From Ephemerocybe angulata (lineage: Eukaryota > Basidiomycota > Agaricomycetes > Agaricales > Psathyrellaceae): 64,000 bases of DNA. The stretch is taken from NCBI GenBank assembly GCA_013368325.1, contig JAACJK010000058.1, positions 806,001 through 870,000 on the forward strand, read 5' to 3'. Both the position numbers and the translations under genes were made by a program. The notes under the pieces are model-generated. The model searched no databases and had not been told where the DNA came from. It worked only from the letters and a program-made list of their open reading frames with translations. Positions 1-10,880 of the stretch are shown here, in pieces; position 1 is the first letter of the stretch; the number at the start of each line of letters is the position of its first letter.

Positions 1-357
1 GAGCGGGGGAAATGGCGGTCAATTGGCTTGCTGATGATTCAAGCGTCGCGGGCGCTTATTTACGAAACGTAGGTGTTAGGGTTTTTCGCTTTCCAACTAC
101 AACAGACGGAAACCAGGAGTCTGCAGCCTTCTCTTGCACTCTGTGTTAAACTGTCCCGGGTTCCAAATGGTCAGCAGGAGTATGTACAACACCCATGAGT
201 ACGTTCGCGGGTGTCATGGCGAACACTATGTGTGAGCGGGGAGCGGAGCTCAAATCCGAGGTTGTTCCCGACCATCACCAGGCCCTTCGTTGTGCGAACC
301 CCCCTTCTTCTTTCCTCAGACCATTGCACGAAGGAAAACCGTCCGAAGCCGGCTAAA
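1..357 (+). promoter_or_regulatory. NLR1 upstream region with CGGGCGCTTATT motif
   Basis: The motif CGCGGGCGCTTATTT lies at 47-61, about 300 bases before the NLR1 start codon. The same word stands at a similar distance before NLR3 and NLR4, with a one-base variant before NLR2. The 230-300 stretch resembles the 5' flanks of the paralogues (GAGCTCAAATCCGAGGTTG here). No coding region is supported. Promoter function is inferred from conserved position only. Confidence 0.5.
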
Positions 358-3300
358 ATGAGCGCGCCCACTCCGGGTCCGGGGCCAAGCAAATCACGCA
401 AACGAGACAGATTGAAGCGATTCTTCAACATCGATCGAAAGAAAGAACCCATTCCGTCTCCGCCTTCCACGACAACGAAGGAGACTCGAAACAGAGGCTT
501 CGAGGGCGTGAAGACGGTTCTGGAAGCCGTGGTCAGTGTAGGGGATGCATTTCCCCCATTGAAAAGTACGGCGGCTGGGATGCTGGTTATCCTGAAGGCT
601 GTTGAGGTGAGTCTTCAACGTCCAGAGCAGCATGGGATCCTTTCTCAGACGAAACTATCAGGCTTATGGGGAGAACCGTGAAGAATTCAGAAAACTCCTA
701 GAGAGGTTGGAGGTGCTTTCAGAGATCATGGCTTCCTGCCCGGCCAATGTTCCGCAGGGGGTGGGAGATCGATTCAGTGGGCTTGCACGGTGAGCATCAG
801 ATGTTGTGTCGTGGCGAGCTGATCCTAAGCATGAGCATGTATAGTATAGTTGAAGAAAAGAAGGAAATACTGGAACACAGACTCGACCCGAACAGGTCAT
901 CTCTGGAGCGCGTGATTCTGTCTCCCCAGGACAAGGAGGAGGTGTTGAAGATCACCCAGGAGATCAGGTTCGCGATTGAGATAGCGTTGGTGCGATTCTC
1001 CTTGGACGCGTCGGCTCCGTCCTCCGTGACTGATATGTACGCACCCTCTAGTTCAAATCCACATTTCAGAACGAAGTTCGTACCTTGCAAGTTGTCGATG
1101 GAGTCGGATGGCTGAAAGACAAGATTACAGGTACGTGTGTGCCTGGCCCCATTTACCCTGCCCACCAGAGTGCTTAAATCCATTGTCCAGTTATTGAGGA
1201 CGCCTCCGGTGCGATTCGCGGTGTTGAAAGAGATATTAAGTTTCTTCGCCGATCAGGCAGGTCGTTTTACTGTCCTTTTTGTCGAGTCACTAATTTCGAT
1301 ATATAGAGCTACTCAAGAAGCTAGGAGAAGTAGAAGGTGCAGAGTACTCCAACCCCGAAAGAGGTACTGGCTGCACCCCGGGATCCCGACTCGCCCTCCT
1401 CGCTATGCTTCTCGTCTGGGCGACAGACCCAACGTCGCCGCATGTCTTCTGGCTCAGCGGGCCGGCTGGCACGGGGAAGACGGCGGTGTCGAAAACTCTA
1501 TGTGCTGAGCTCGACGAACGACGACTACTTGGCGGCAGCTTCTTCTGTACTCTCAAGGAGCGGGACCTGCAGGACGTTTACCTTATCGTTCCTACCCTTG
1601 CGCGAATTCTGGCCGAAACGCGACCCGACTTCGGAGCGGCTCTCCAGGACGTTCTAGAAAGCGACCAGGAGTGTCGAACTCCGACAAAAATGGCGTTGGA
1701 CAGGCAGTACCAGAAGTTCATCCGCGAGCCTGCGGAGCGAATCTTCAAGTCTGGAGACGCCCTCGTCATCTGCATTGATGCTCTGGATGAATGCAGGAAT
1801 CCGGATGCTATATCTCAGTTTCTTGCTGTGTTGTTGCGTGGTCCGACGGCTCGTCTGAAATTCATGCTCACCAGCCGCCCAGAGGTCGTCCTCCGAAAGT
1901 CCTTCAAGTCGTACACCCACGACGGGCAGTTTCGCCTGTACGACATCGAGGATCACATCGTTAAAGCCGACATTACTCTCTTCCTCGCCGAGCGGTTTCG
2001 GAGCGTTCAAGAAATCTACGAACGCTACCAAGACAGCTGGCCCCCTCCGGAAATCGAACAAATTGCTGACGTCTCCGGGAAGCTGTTCATTGTTGCGTTT
2101 ACCATCTTCAAATACATCACTGCCCCCAACGGAATCTGCATCCAGAGGTTTAGAGACTTTGCTCACCAGTCATCCGGGCGCAAGATGCAAGGCGTCGACA
2201 ATCTCTATTCAGACATCATGGCGGAAGCGTTTCGGGACCTCGAGCCTCTTGAACAGGAACTGATTCACTCATGCTTGTCCCTCCTGGTCTCAGCCCAGCG
2301 CCCGCTTTCGCCTTATGACTACAGCAAGCTACTTGACAAGGATATATACCTCATTCGGGAGGCCTTCAAAGCGCTCCACTCTGTCGTCCAGGTCCCCGAT
2401 GAAGGCCTCGACGATGGCAGTATCTCAATCTACCACGCCTCTTTCGTTGACTACGTTACATCCCATACACCTCGCGAGCAAAAGTGGGCTGTCGAGAAGG
2501 CTGTAGCTCACGCGGCGACGGGTGATGCCTGCTTCCGCATCATGGACTTGATGCTCTGCTTTGGTATTTCAGGCGCCCAGACGTCGTACCTTAGCAACGA
2601 CGAGCAGCCTACCCCTTTGAAAGTCTCTTCTGAGCTGGTGTACGCTTGCACCGCCTGGGGTGACCACGCCATTTATGCTGGACTCAAGTCTGAGATGGGG
2701 CAGCAGAAGGTCGAGGTGTTTCTGAAGGGGGAGACAGTTTGGTACTGGCTGGAGGCCCTGAGCGCGGTGGAGGCTGTGAAGTATGCATACAGCATTCTTT
2801 GGAAGATATCAAAGGCAGGTCTACTGTCTTCTTACCTATCCATCATGAAAGTTAATGGATTGGCACTCAATAGGAAGCGACCTCAGCGGAGCTCCAAACC
2901 CTGTCAGACGGTCTCGGAGACTTCATTCACACCTTCGAGACAGCCATCTCCCACAGCGCTCCGCATCTATACCTCTCTGCAATTCCATTCTCAAGTGCAC
3001 TGTCTACGGAAGCCCAAATATCAATTCCCACCTTGGAATCTGTTCCTCTTGTCCATCATCGTCCTGGCGCGGGACGCGAGATTCTCAGCGTCAACCTTGG
3101 GGTTAACCGGGGCTGCGACTGTCTGGTTTTCTCCCCCGATGGCAAGTACATCGCCGCTGCTATCTACTTCCAGAACACTACACACACACACACTTCCACC
3201 CATTGGTTGCTTCACGTGTCATAGTTTACACGCGAGGAGGACACCATGCCCCAGAAATCCCTGCTATGGTTCACCCGGCCCGTGTTGATTCTATCGCATA

Positions 3301-5349
3301 CTCTCCCAACGGGCGGCGCATTGCCTCTGCTTCAAAGGATGGGGCCATAAGAATCTGGGATAGCCAGACAGGGATGCCCGTCTCTGAGCCCTTACGGGGA
3401 CATACCGGTACAGTCTGGGCGGTGGTGTACTCGCCCGACGGCAGGTATATTGCCTCAGGTTCCGCCGACGAAACCATACGGCTCTGGGATGCCCAAACAG
3501 GGATGCCTGCCCTTCAACCTTTCACGGGCCATGACGATATTGTTTCCTCTGTAGCCTACTCTCCCAATGGCAGATACGTGGTCTCTGGATCGGTAGATGG
3601 CACCGTTCGAGTTTGGGATGCTCAGACGGGGCGGGCTGCGTTCGGGCCCATCACAGGACATACCGACACAGTCCGCTCAGTAGCATACTCACCCGACGGA
3701 AAGCACATCGTATCCGGCTCATACGACTCGGCGGTTCGAATTTGGGATGCACGTACAGGACGGGCAGCTGTAGGGCCTATGGCAGGCCACACACAGAAGG
3801 TCAACTCAGTGGCATTCTCACCTGATGGGACGTTTGTGGTGTCATGCTCGGAGGACAAAACAGTGCAGATTTGGGATGCTCGCACAGGGCAGGCTGTATC
3901 GGAGCGCCTCGAAGGCCACACTGCTGCAGTCGTGTCTGTAGGTTACTCCCCTGACGGAAAGTGCATTGCGACCGGCTCAGGGGACAACACGATTCGACTT
4001 TGGGACGCTCAGATGGACCGACCTGCCTCTAATTCCGCAGCAGGTCACAGTGCCACAATTTGGGGTATTGCCTACTCTCCAGATGGAAAGTTTCTCGCAT
4101 CGGGCTCAGGCGATGGCACCGTTCGAGTCTGGGATCCCCAAACCGGGGACCTCTCTTTCCCGCCAATTCAGATGGACAACAACACACCGGTCCACTCAAT
4201 AGCCTACTCCCCTGATGGCGAATACTTTGTCAGTGGTTCAGAGGACGGGACCGTTCGCCTTTGGCACGCTCATACGGGCCAACCTGCATCCAATGCCATG
4301 TCAGGTCATACCAGGATCGTCTATTCTGTGGCATTCTCCCCCGATGGAAGCACCATCGTGTCATGCTCGGGGGACAAGACCATTCAGCTTTGGAATGCCC
4401 GAACAGGAGAACCCCGAGGCGAGCCGCTGACTGGGCATACCGACGAGGTCAACGCAGTCGCCTGGTCGCCCGATGGGAAATACCTCGTGTCAGGCGGCGA
4501 CGACAACACCGTGCGAGTTTGGGACCTCACTGGCTCTCAGCGTGCCCTTGAGCCCATGGCGGGGCACACTGACGTTGTTTTGTCGGTGGCCTACTCTCCC
4601 GATGGCCGACATATAGCCTCGGGCTCCGGGGATAAGACCATTCGTTTGTGGGACGCCGAGACAAGGCAGCCCGTTGGCAAGCCTATCACTGGCCACATAC
4701 AGTCGGTTAAAACCATCGTCTACTCGCCCGACGGAAGCTGCATTGCTTCGGGGTCAAATGACTACACCATTCGGCTTTGGAACGCTCAGACAGGGGAGCC
4801 GCTCTCTTCTCCAATCATCGGCCATGGTGCGCCGGTGACGTCAGTGGCATTCTCCCCGACGGGTGACAGAATTGCCTCGGGGTCCAGGGACACCACTGTA
4901 CGGATCTGGAAGCTGCCCCAGGAGAAATCGACGCAGATGCCGCGCACACGCCCGACCCTGGATGGTATGTACACTGTTTTTCCAAGCCCTGCATTCCGGT
5001 CGCTGAACTATTCGACAGTGCCGGTCTATCTGCACGACTATCCGCACGGTGTTTATACCATTGGAAGCGACGGATGGATTCGAAATTCAGCAGGCCATCT
5101 CCTGCTTTGGGTCCCATATACTCATCACACCGGCCTTTATTCGAGTGCCAGCCTTGAGCGCATCATCGGAAATATTGCCACCACGAAAGTGGAACTCACC
5201 AAGGCTGTCGCCCATGGGGAGAATTGGCTCAAGTATGTCCCTCACCCACATATCCCGCTCGCAACTCTGACAGCTTTTTTTATCATCACAGGTGCAGAGA
5301 TACTCCGTCACGCGGGGAAGCCCACCGTTACGGGCCGTGGCCCGTCTGA
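358..5349 (+). CDS. NLR1: NACHT-WD40 STAND receptor, frameshifted
   Basis: Family role: NTP-regulated intracellular receptor of the HET-E/HNWD class. Exons from paralogue alignment: 358-606, 662-789, 845-989, 1070-1130, 1191-1256, 1307-2814, 2874-4964, 5019-5232, 5292-5349. The start at 358 (MSAPTPG) matches the basic N-termini of NLR3 and NLR4. Residues about 1-215 are a helical region without catalytic motifs, possibly a HeLo/MLKL-type bundle (inference). NACHT motifs are GPAGTGKT near residue 267, VICIDALDEC and LTSRPE. About 14 WD40 blades follow, then a module beginning VYLHDYPHG. Two introns have GC donors (1257 and 2815). The summed exons are 4520 nt, which is 2 mod 3: the frame breaks at a (CA)6 tract at 3181-3192, where the upstream frame ends at 3224 and the WD40 frame is offset. 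The gene is therefore a recent pseudogene, a switchable allele or a sequencing error. Confidence 0.85.
3181..3192 (+). repeat. (CA)6 dinucleotide tract at the NLR1 frameshift
   Basis: Six CA units lie inside exon 7, just before the first complete WD40 blade. Between the conserved GCTGCTATC and GTCATAGTTTACACG words NLR1 has 53 nt where NLR3 has 27. The excess is 26 nt, so the frame is off by one dinucleotide. A change of one CA unit would bring the two halves into one frame. Confidence 0.85.
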
Positions 5350-5888
5350 TATCCAAACAGCTCGATTTGCTATACCTTTCCCTTGAACCAGCCTTATATT
5401 CCTCATCTTACAGCCGCACCACATGTTGTATCCCTACAGCCCTTTTGTGTCCCTTTACATTTTTGACCCACCATGTATCCCCCAAGTATCTGTGCCACCT
5501 TACCTCGTCTCCTACGTTATTACCTTTCTCCTTTCGTTCTAACTTCTCGAGCAACCTTATTTTATATCTTCCATTTTCAGTGTTCACAAGCCCAACATTC
5601 TTCATTCGCAGTCGTAGTTATGTGCCATCCCCACCGAAATCTACTCGTTTCTTAAGCGTTGCTTTAGCCTCGTACCCTTCCTCTCCCTTCTCCTAAATGT
5701 GCGGGCCAATGAATCATGATTTGCAGCTTCTGTCTAACGACAAATCTTCGGTCTCTCCAGCTGCAGTGGGGTGTATCACCGTGTGTGAGCTCGATAAAAT
5801 GATATCCGCCTGTCTAGATGTATCCCCTGTGACCTGCCGAACGAAGTGAGACAACTCGCGGAACAATCGCGGAAGAGGATACGAAGCG
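5350..5888 (+). other. NLR1 3' flank, probable 3' UTR and terminator region
   Basis: This is pyrimidine-rich sequence with no supported gene. From 5392 it is closely similar to the NLR4 3' flank from 51105 on, including the shared words ACAGCCGCACCACATGTTG and CCACCATGTATC / CCGCCATGTATC. From about 5710 it matches the duplicated flank found after NLR2, NLR3 and NLR4 (GATTTGCAGCTTCTGTCTAA). No clear AATAAA poly(A) signal is seen. Confidence 0.5.
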
Positions 5889-5931
5889 CTTGAATAAGCG
5901 CCCACCACCGTGCCGACGAAAATAGGCTATA
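5889..5931 (+). promoter_or_regulatory. Palindrome plus TATAAAGG element, copy 1
   Basis: GCGCTTGAATAAGCGCCC contains a GCGCTT/AAGCGC inverted pair and, in reverse, the GGGCGCTTATT motif seen upstream of the NLR genes. CTATAAAGGG follows about 20 bases later. The same pair occurs near 19291, 31562 and 62469. It resembles a core promoter for spacer transcription on the + strand (inference). Confidence 0.4.
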
Positions 5932-7140
5932 AAGGGATGTCATTGATGGGTTTCGGGTGTAAATCTTTCTTAAACTGAAGCGGAAACGCTAATACATGTA
6001 TCCTGGTAGAATTACGTCTCGAGGGTGACAGTATACCTGGTATCTGCAGTACATAGGTGGCCCCGTACACACCTGAAGCATGTAGCCTGTACTCCACGGG
6101 GTGCCGATTAAATAATGTTCGCTCTCAACATCCACCCGGGTGGCCCCTCGGGAACCACGCGTGTGCCATACTCGGCGCTCCACTTTCTGCCTCGTCACCT
6201 AACCGAGACACTCTGCTGTTGATCATCTCTGAAATTGATCACTGAGCAACCTATTGATCAAGATAGCTAGGTCGGGTGAGAATGCCGAGGTTGCAAGAGA
6301 TCGTCGATGCACGAGTGGGCAAGTCAACATTCGGCGGTCATTTCGCGCCTGTTCCTGGACGTCAAAACCAACTCGCCTGATTGTACATGCCTTGGTCGAA
6401 AGCCCCGCCTAGGTTCACTCCTGTTTGAATGCTAGTGCAGGCCGAGGCGTGACTGACCAGGATAGACTCTCAAATTCAGAACCTCGATCGCGAGGTTTGA
6501 GAGCGTGCCGGGTCGGTAATCTTGATAGACTGTGATAGAGATATGGATGCTTGCTGAGCTAGTCCTGGGGCTTGAAGCTTCTGAGTCGCGCGACGATTCA
6601 CTCTACATGCCGTGAGCGAGGATACTGGGTGGATCATGATCGTATGGGCGAGGGGAGCGTACATGACAGCGAGGGACGAACACACCGAGGAGCCAGCAGC
6701 CTTGCTACAATGAGCCCACATCCCGCTTTGCCATATCCATTCCAGCACACTCTAGATCTCCGAGACTTAAGAATCCGTCGCTTGATGAATGCGAAGCTTG
6801 GGAATGCTTCCTTCCCCCTCCATGCCAGATCGCGTTTCTTTTGCTAGGGGCGTAGTCTGTCTCAAAGGCGGTCAGTGAGGGCGTAGCCACAATGTATTAT
6901 AGACTGTTTGCATCCAAGTCTACCCTCGCCAGATGTCAAGCTCGACTGGCGCATCGAACTCAAAAGTCTCCTAGATCAGTGATGTGGAGTCAGGCAAGCG
7001 CAGTGACGGATAGAAACGGCTCAGCCCAGTGCTCTCTGAGAAGGTTGAAAATCGACATGCACCACCACCAGTTCCCGACTCCCCGTCCATAGTCCATCTC
7101 ACCCTGACCTCCGAGATGGAGGCACCCCCGCTCCATGAAC
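5932..7140 (+). repeat. Spacer module D1, copy 1
   Basis: Non-coding as far as I can see. Shared blocks recur in the other spacers. The TATCCTGGTAGAATTACGTC block near 6000 recurs near 31672 and 62564. The GACTGTGATAGAGATATGGATG block near 6530 recurs near 19487, 32461 and 63255. The GTTCCCGACTCCCCGTCCAT block near 7070 recurs near 63643. Divergence between copies is substantial. Confidence 0.6.
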
Positions 7141-7192
7141 GAGGCTTCGGATCTCTCTCTCTTCAGATAGCACAGACTTTTCTAGCTCGATC

Positions 7193-7552
7193 GTGAACCT
7201 AGTAGGAGCGGCCTGCTGCAATAAGAGGTATTCGAGGCGCCGGGGACGTCGCGAGCACCGACGCGGACTGCTCAGGTGTTGGTCGGGAGAAAAGGGCGAC
7301 GCGAGTGGGCTGATGCCAGCCAGGCCCGAACAAGCACTTGGTTCCCACGCCCAATCAGCTTCACCAGGCTCTCTTCTCCGTTCTCGCCTCCTTGAAACCA
7401 TTTCCCTCCTTATTTTCGCTCTTCCCCGTCTTACAATGCACATGGCTAACTGCGTCAATGACGGCCTCAACAACAGGTTCTCCCTTGCCCCTCTGGACCG
7501 CCGGCTCCTCCTCAAACACACCGTAGAGTTCAATCGAGCGAGTGGTTAGGCA
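7193..7552 (+). repeat. Spacer module M (NSRLAL-like frame), copy 1
   Basis: One of about nine diverged copies of a module containing GTGTTGGTCG, CTTGGTTCCCACGCC and a frame related to H-x-AH-x-ND...FNSRLALAPLD. Here the frame reads HMANCVNDGLNNRFSLAPLD. The recurring reading frame suggests an old coding exon, but no complete protein is apparent. I do not recognise the family. Confidence 0.45.
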
Positions 7553-9480
7553 GCAGGCTGACTGGGTGAAAGCTGATAGGTAGCTATCTCTGGTTCCCTT
7601 GGGCTCCCCTGGCTCACAACCCCGTTTCAAGGACCCACCACCACCCCTCCCATCCATTCGTCCACCCAGCTGGACTCAGTACCGAGCTTTCGAACGACAC
7701 ACACCAGAACCATGCGGCGGCTAGGGAAAGGATACGAATACGAGGTCTGTTACCCGTCGATCACTTGCGTTTACGGCGACTTACTTACCTCCTGCACCAG
7801 CTCGTACTAGATGCGACGGCCTATCCTTAGTTGCTACATACCTGTGGTTAAGCAACAGCTAGACTCATAGATGAAGGAAGAGGTGAGCTCGCCTATCCCT
7901 ATCTATACGCGACAATGTGTGCTAACTCGACCAGCTAGTCTCTTCCGAACTTCTGCAAAGGGCCGCAATTCTACTATACGCAATGTCTGAATCACACCAC
8001 TACCCGACCTACTCACCGCCCCACCGTCCCATCCTTCACTCTAATTCGATCCACTGCACACCTAGAGAATATGGTCTCGCTCGACCTGCCAATCCCCCGT
8101 CCGGCAATCGAACTACGACCCTACTCAACACCCAACTGCCCTGCGCCTCCCTATAACTCGCTTTCATCTCCCCTGCCTCAATCACCGGAGACTTCTACAA
8201 CGCGTCGAGGAGCAACGAAGGTGGACATCTGAGCCTGCGCTCGACTATTCAACAATCCACAGCGCACGCTGAAGAACCCGCCTACGACTGCGAACCCACC
8301 TTTTGGGCTAGACCTCAGACTGGCCTCGGATACCTCAGCAAGTAATACTCGGCACCGCGAGGCCAGAACGAGAGCGAAGTCGCTGCCGGAGGGGTGAAGG
8401 CTGGTGAAGGGTTGGGGCGCTGGCGCAGAGTTTGTGAAGCCGTGGCTTCGATCGGTCGCTGCCGGCCTCTGGGTCAGGCTGAGCGAGTCCTATGGCAGAA
8501 CACGACGTGCAAGCGCGGGACTGCCGTAAAACGAGAGTGCTGGGGATAAGGGGTTTGGTAAGGTGAGTAAGCCTGCAATGTGTACATCCCTGATGATGTG
8601 CTTACCTCTCGCAGCCTCTCCCATTCCTCAAACATCGCGCGTGGTCCCACCTAGATCTACAGCATAACCTAGCCTCCGTTTGCAGTACCGATGGTGAGCC
8701 AGGGGGATGGAAGCGGGGTCGTTGCGTTAGGTGAGTGAGCTTTCGATGGGCATTTCCCCTGATGGTGTCTGTATTACTAACTTTTTGCGGGGTCTTCCTA
8801 AGTCACAACATGATCATCGCCGTTGTTGTGCTAGTCATGAAGTACAAGCTCCATAGCGGGATCAACACTCTGCGCGAACTCCACCTTTCTTCTGGCCAAC
8901 GATTCTTGTATTGACGGATTGCCTCTTCGGCGGAATTTCCTCGCCTCGATGACCCCCCTCTCATCTGCCAGTTGCCGAGCGTTTCTACAACCGCTCACTG
9001 CTCCGCGATCATCATTCGTCAGCCGCTCAGTCGATGGTGTCGGCCCCGGTGGTCGCTTACCCTGTTGTGCTTCACGGCGTCTCCGAACCACCGCCCCTCG
9101 ACATCCTCTCGTCTGCGTGTCTGTCTTGTTGTCGATCCCATGTTGAGGGTGCGAGCGAGGTACCTGACACATAGGCGTGGCGGGCGCTTATATCGCCAAG
9201 CTGGCTCCGTCCCGTAGTCTGGCAGGCAAGAGACTCGACTAGGAGCTTTCTCGTACCTACCGTACAGCAGAACTCAAACTATCGCAATGAGCAATGCGCC
9301 TTTCTGGGGAACACTGCAGAGTGCGGCACTCGGAGTTGGGAGTATGGGTAGTTCTCCTACCATCACCGCGCACACTAGTCCGAGCGTCCGTTACCCCCAC
9401 AGTTCCCCAGTGTAAATCCAACAAATGTATTCGACGTTCTCTGGCCCTGGCAATGCCTGCTGCACGTGCATCCTCGAGCT
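7553..9480 (+). repeat. Spacer module with intron-like signals, copy 1
   Basis: Sequence shared with spacers 2 and 3. It includes intron-like stretches aligned between copies: GTGAGCTC...GCTAACTCGACCAG at 7883-7934 and GTGAGTAAG...CTCTCGCAG at 8563-8614. No uninterrupted reading frame links the putative exons. It could be a degenerate multi-exon gene or a spliced non-coding RNA. Confidence 0.45.
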
Positions 9481-10880
9481 AGAATTCAAAGCGCTTGATT
9501 AAGCGCCCATCGTCGTTGGGCTTGGAATTGGTCTACCCAATGCGCAAGGTGTTCTAGAATCATTCTTGGATAGCATGCGAGCTGCAACCGAGTGCTAGGT
9601 ATGAGGTTTACACGTCAGAAATAATGGTACATCAATGGGGGAGTGGAGGGGAGTGGGCTGGCTGATATGCGGCGTGATCATTGACAGCTTGGGTGCTAAA
9701 CTCATACTACAGGTATCCTCAATAAGAGCCGCTGATGACGGGACTGCTCTCTACCGAGCTCGTTCTCCTTTATCTAGGTACGTGGTTATCATGGCTTACA
9801 CTGGACGAAGAGTGAGACGTACAGCGCACGCAGCGCCCGGAGAGCCTTTCTTCTCCACCTAATCCGTCTGGGCTTCTCTGGACATGACGGAGGAGGATAC
9901 GGGGGGCGAGCTCCGGGCTCAGAGTTGGAGGTGAGGGAATAGAGCGATGAAGTGCCTGCCAGTCATTCAGAATACGGCATAATGCCATCGGACATCCTCG
10001 AGCCATCCGTGGGGTTGAGTGGCCACTCGACCCCTGGTGCAGTTCCCGTTCTCTATGCTCTTGCAGAATGACTTCCCGTTACTTGATCATGAACATAGCG
10101 GAGTGGATTGATTAAGCTCGGAGGCCCTCGACACTTTGTCTACCGTGATCATGTATGGTATGGACCGTACCGCGGTTGATAGACCGTTTCTTCTGGAGGG
10201 TGATCTGTAGGCTTGAAAAGTGTTCGAGCGAGGGGATCCGGATTTGCTCCGGATGTTTCGAAAGATCGAAGTCTTCGGGGCAGAGGGAAGCTTCAGTTGA
10301 TCGCGTATGAGTAGTACTGGATACCGGCCAAAAAATTGAGCACCAAAGCGAGGCGAGTCGCGCGACGCTCCTCCTGTGCTGTGTGAACAGGACCAGGAAT
10401 TCCCCGAGACAAAGTGTCCCAAATGATTGGGGGGGACTGCGGCGGTGCGAGCGCAGCCAAGTGGGGAACATTTGAGCAGTTCTCGGGAACTTGGGGAATA
10501 GTTAGCAATAAATACGGCCACCATATCTCAATGCACAATTCAGCGAAACCCGATCGCCGAAATCAAAGTACCCAGAACTGCTCCATGAATGCATGAACAC
10601 CCGGCGCGCGAACTTCGAGCGTGTGTTTTGCATGCAAATGAGATGGTGTTTCTTCATTTTGCATACTGCAGGCAATCTAACATCCTCCCCGGCGTATAGT
10701 CATCCCTGTAGTCGGTCTCGGCTGCAAGAAATAAGTGGGGAGGATCGCGGAAGACATCTCTCCAAGTCGTGAGGCTTGACAGCGTACTGGCACTGTTGGT
10801 GGAATAGAATGGGTGCCTGGGACATTTAGGTTGAAGAGGGAGTATATCGGGATGCAAAAGAGATAGTATTGCTGGCGCTG
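9481..10880. other. Spacer 1 stretch without a supported gene
   Basis: A palindromic GCGCTTGATTAAGCGCCC word lies at 9491-9508, a variant of the element at 5889 but without a following TATAAAGG. Otherwise I see no conserved domain, no RNA gene and no convincing open frame. A minus-strand frame at 10087-10524 has no recognisable features. Confidence 0.4.

Noticed and set aside
3021..3215. Minus-strand and alternate-frame open frames across the NACHT and WD40 regions of all four NLR genes
   Set aside because: They lie fully inside well-supported exons and mirror the repeated WD40 codons; they are shadows.
10087..10524. Minus-strand frame of 145 codons in spacer 1
   Set aside because: No recognisable domain, no counterpart in other spacers and no intron or start context.
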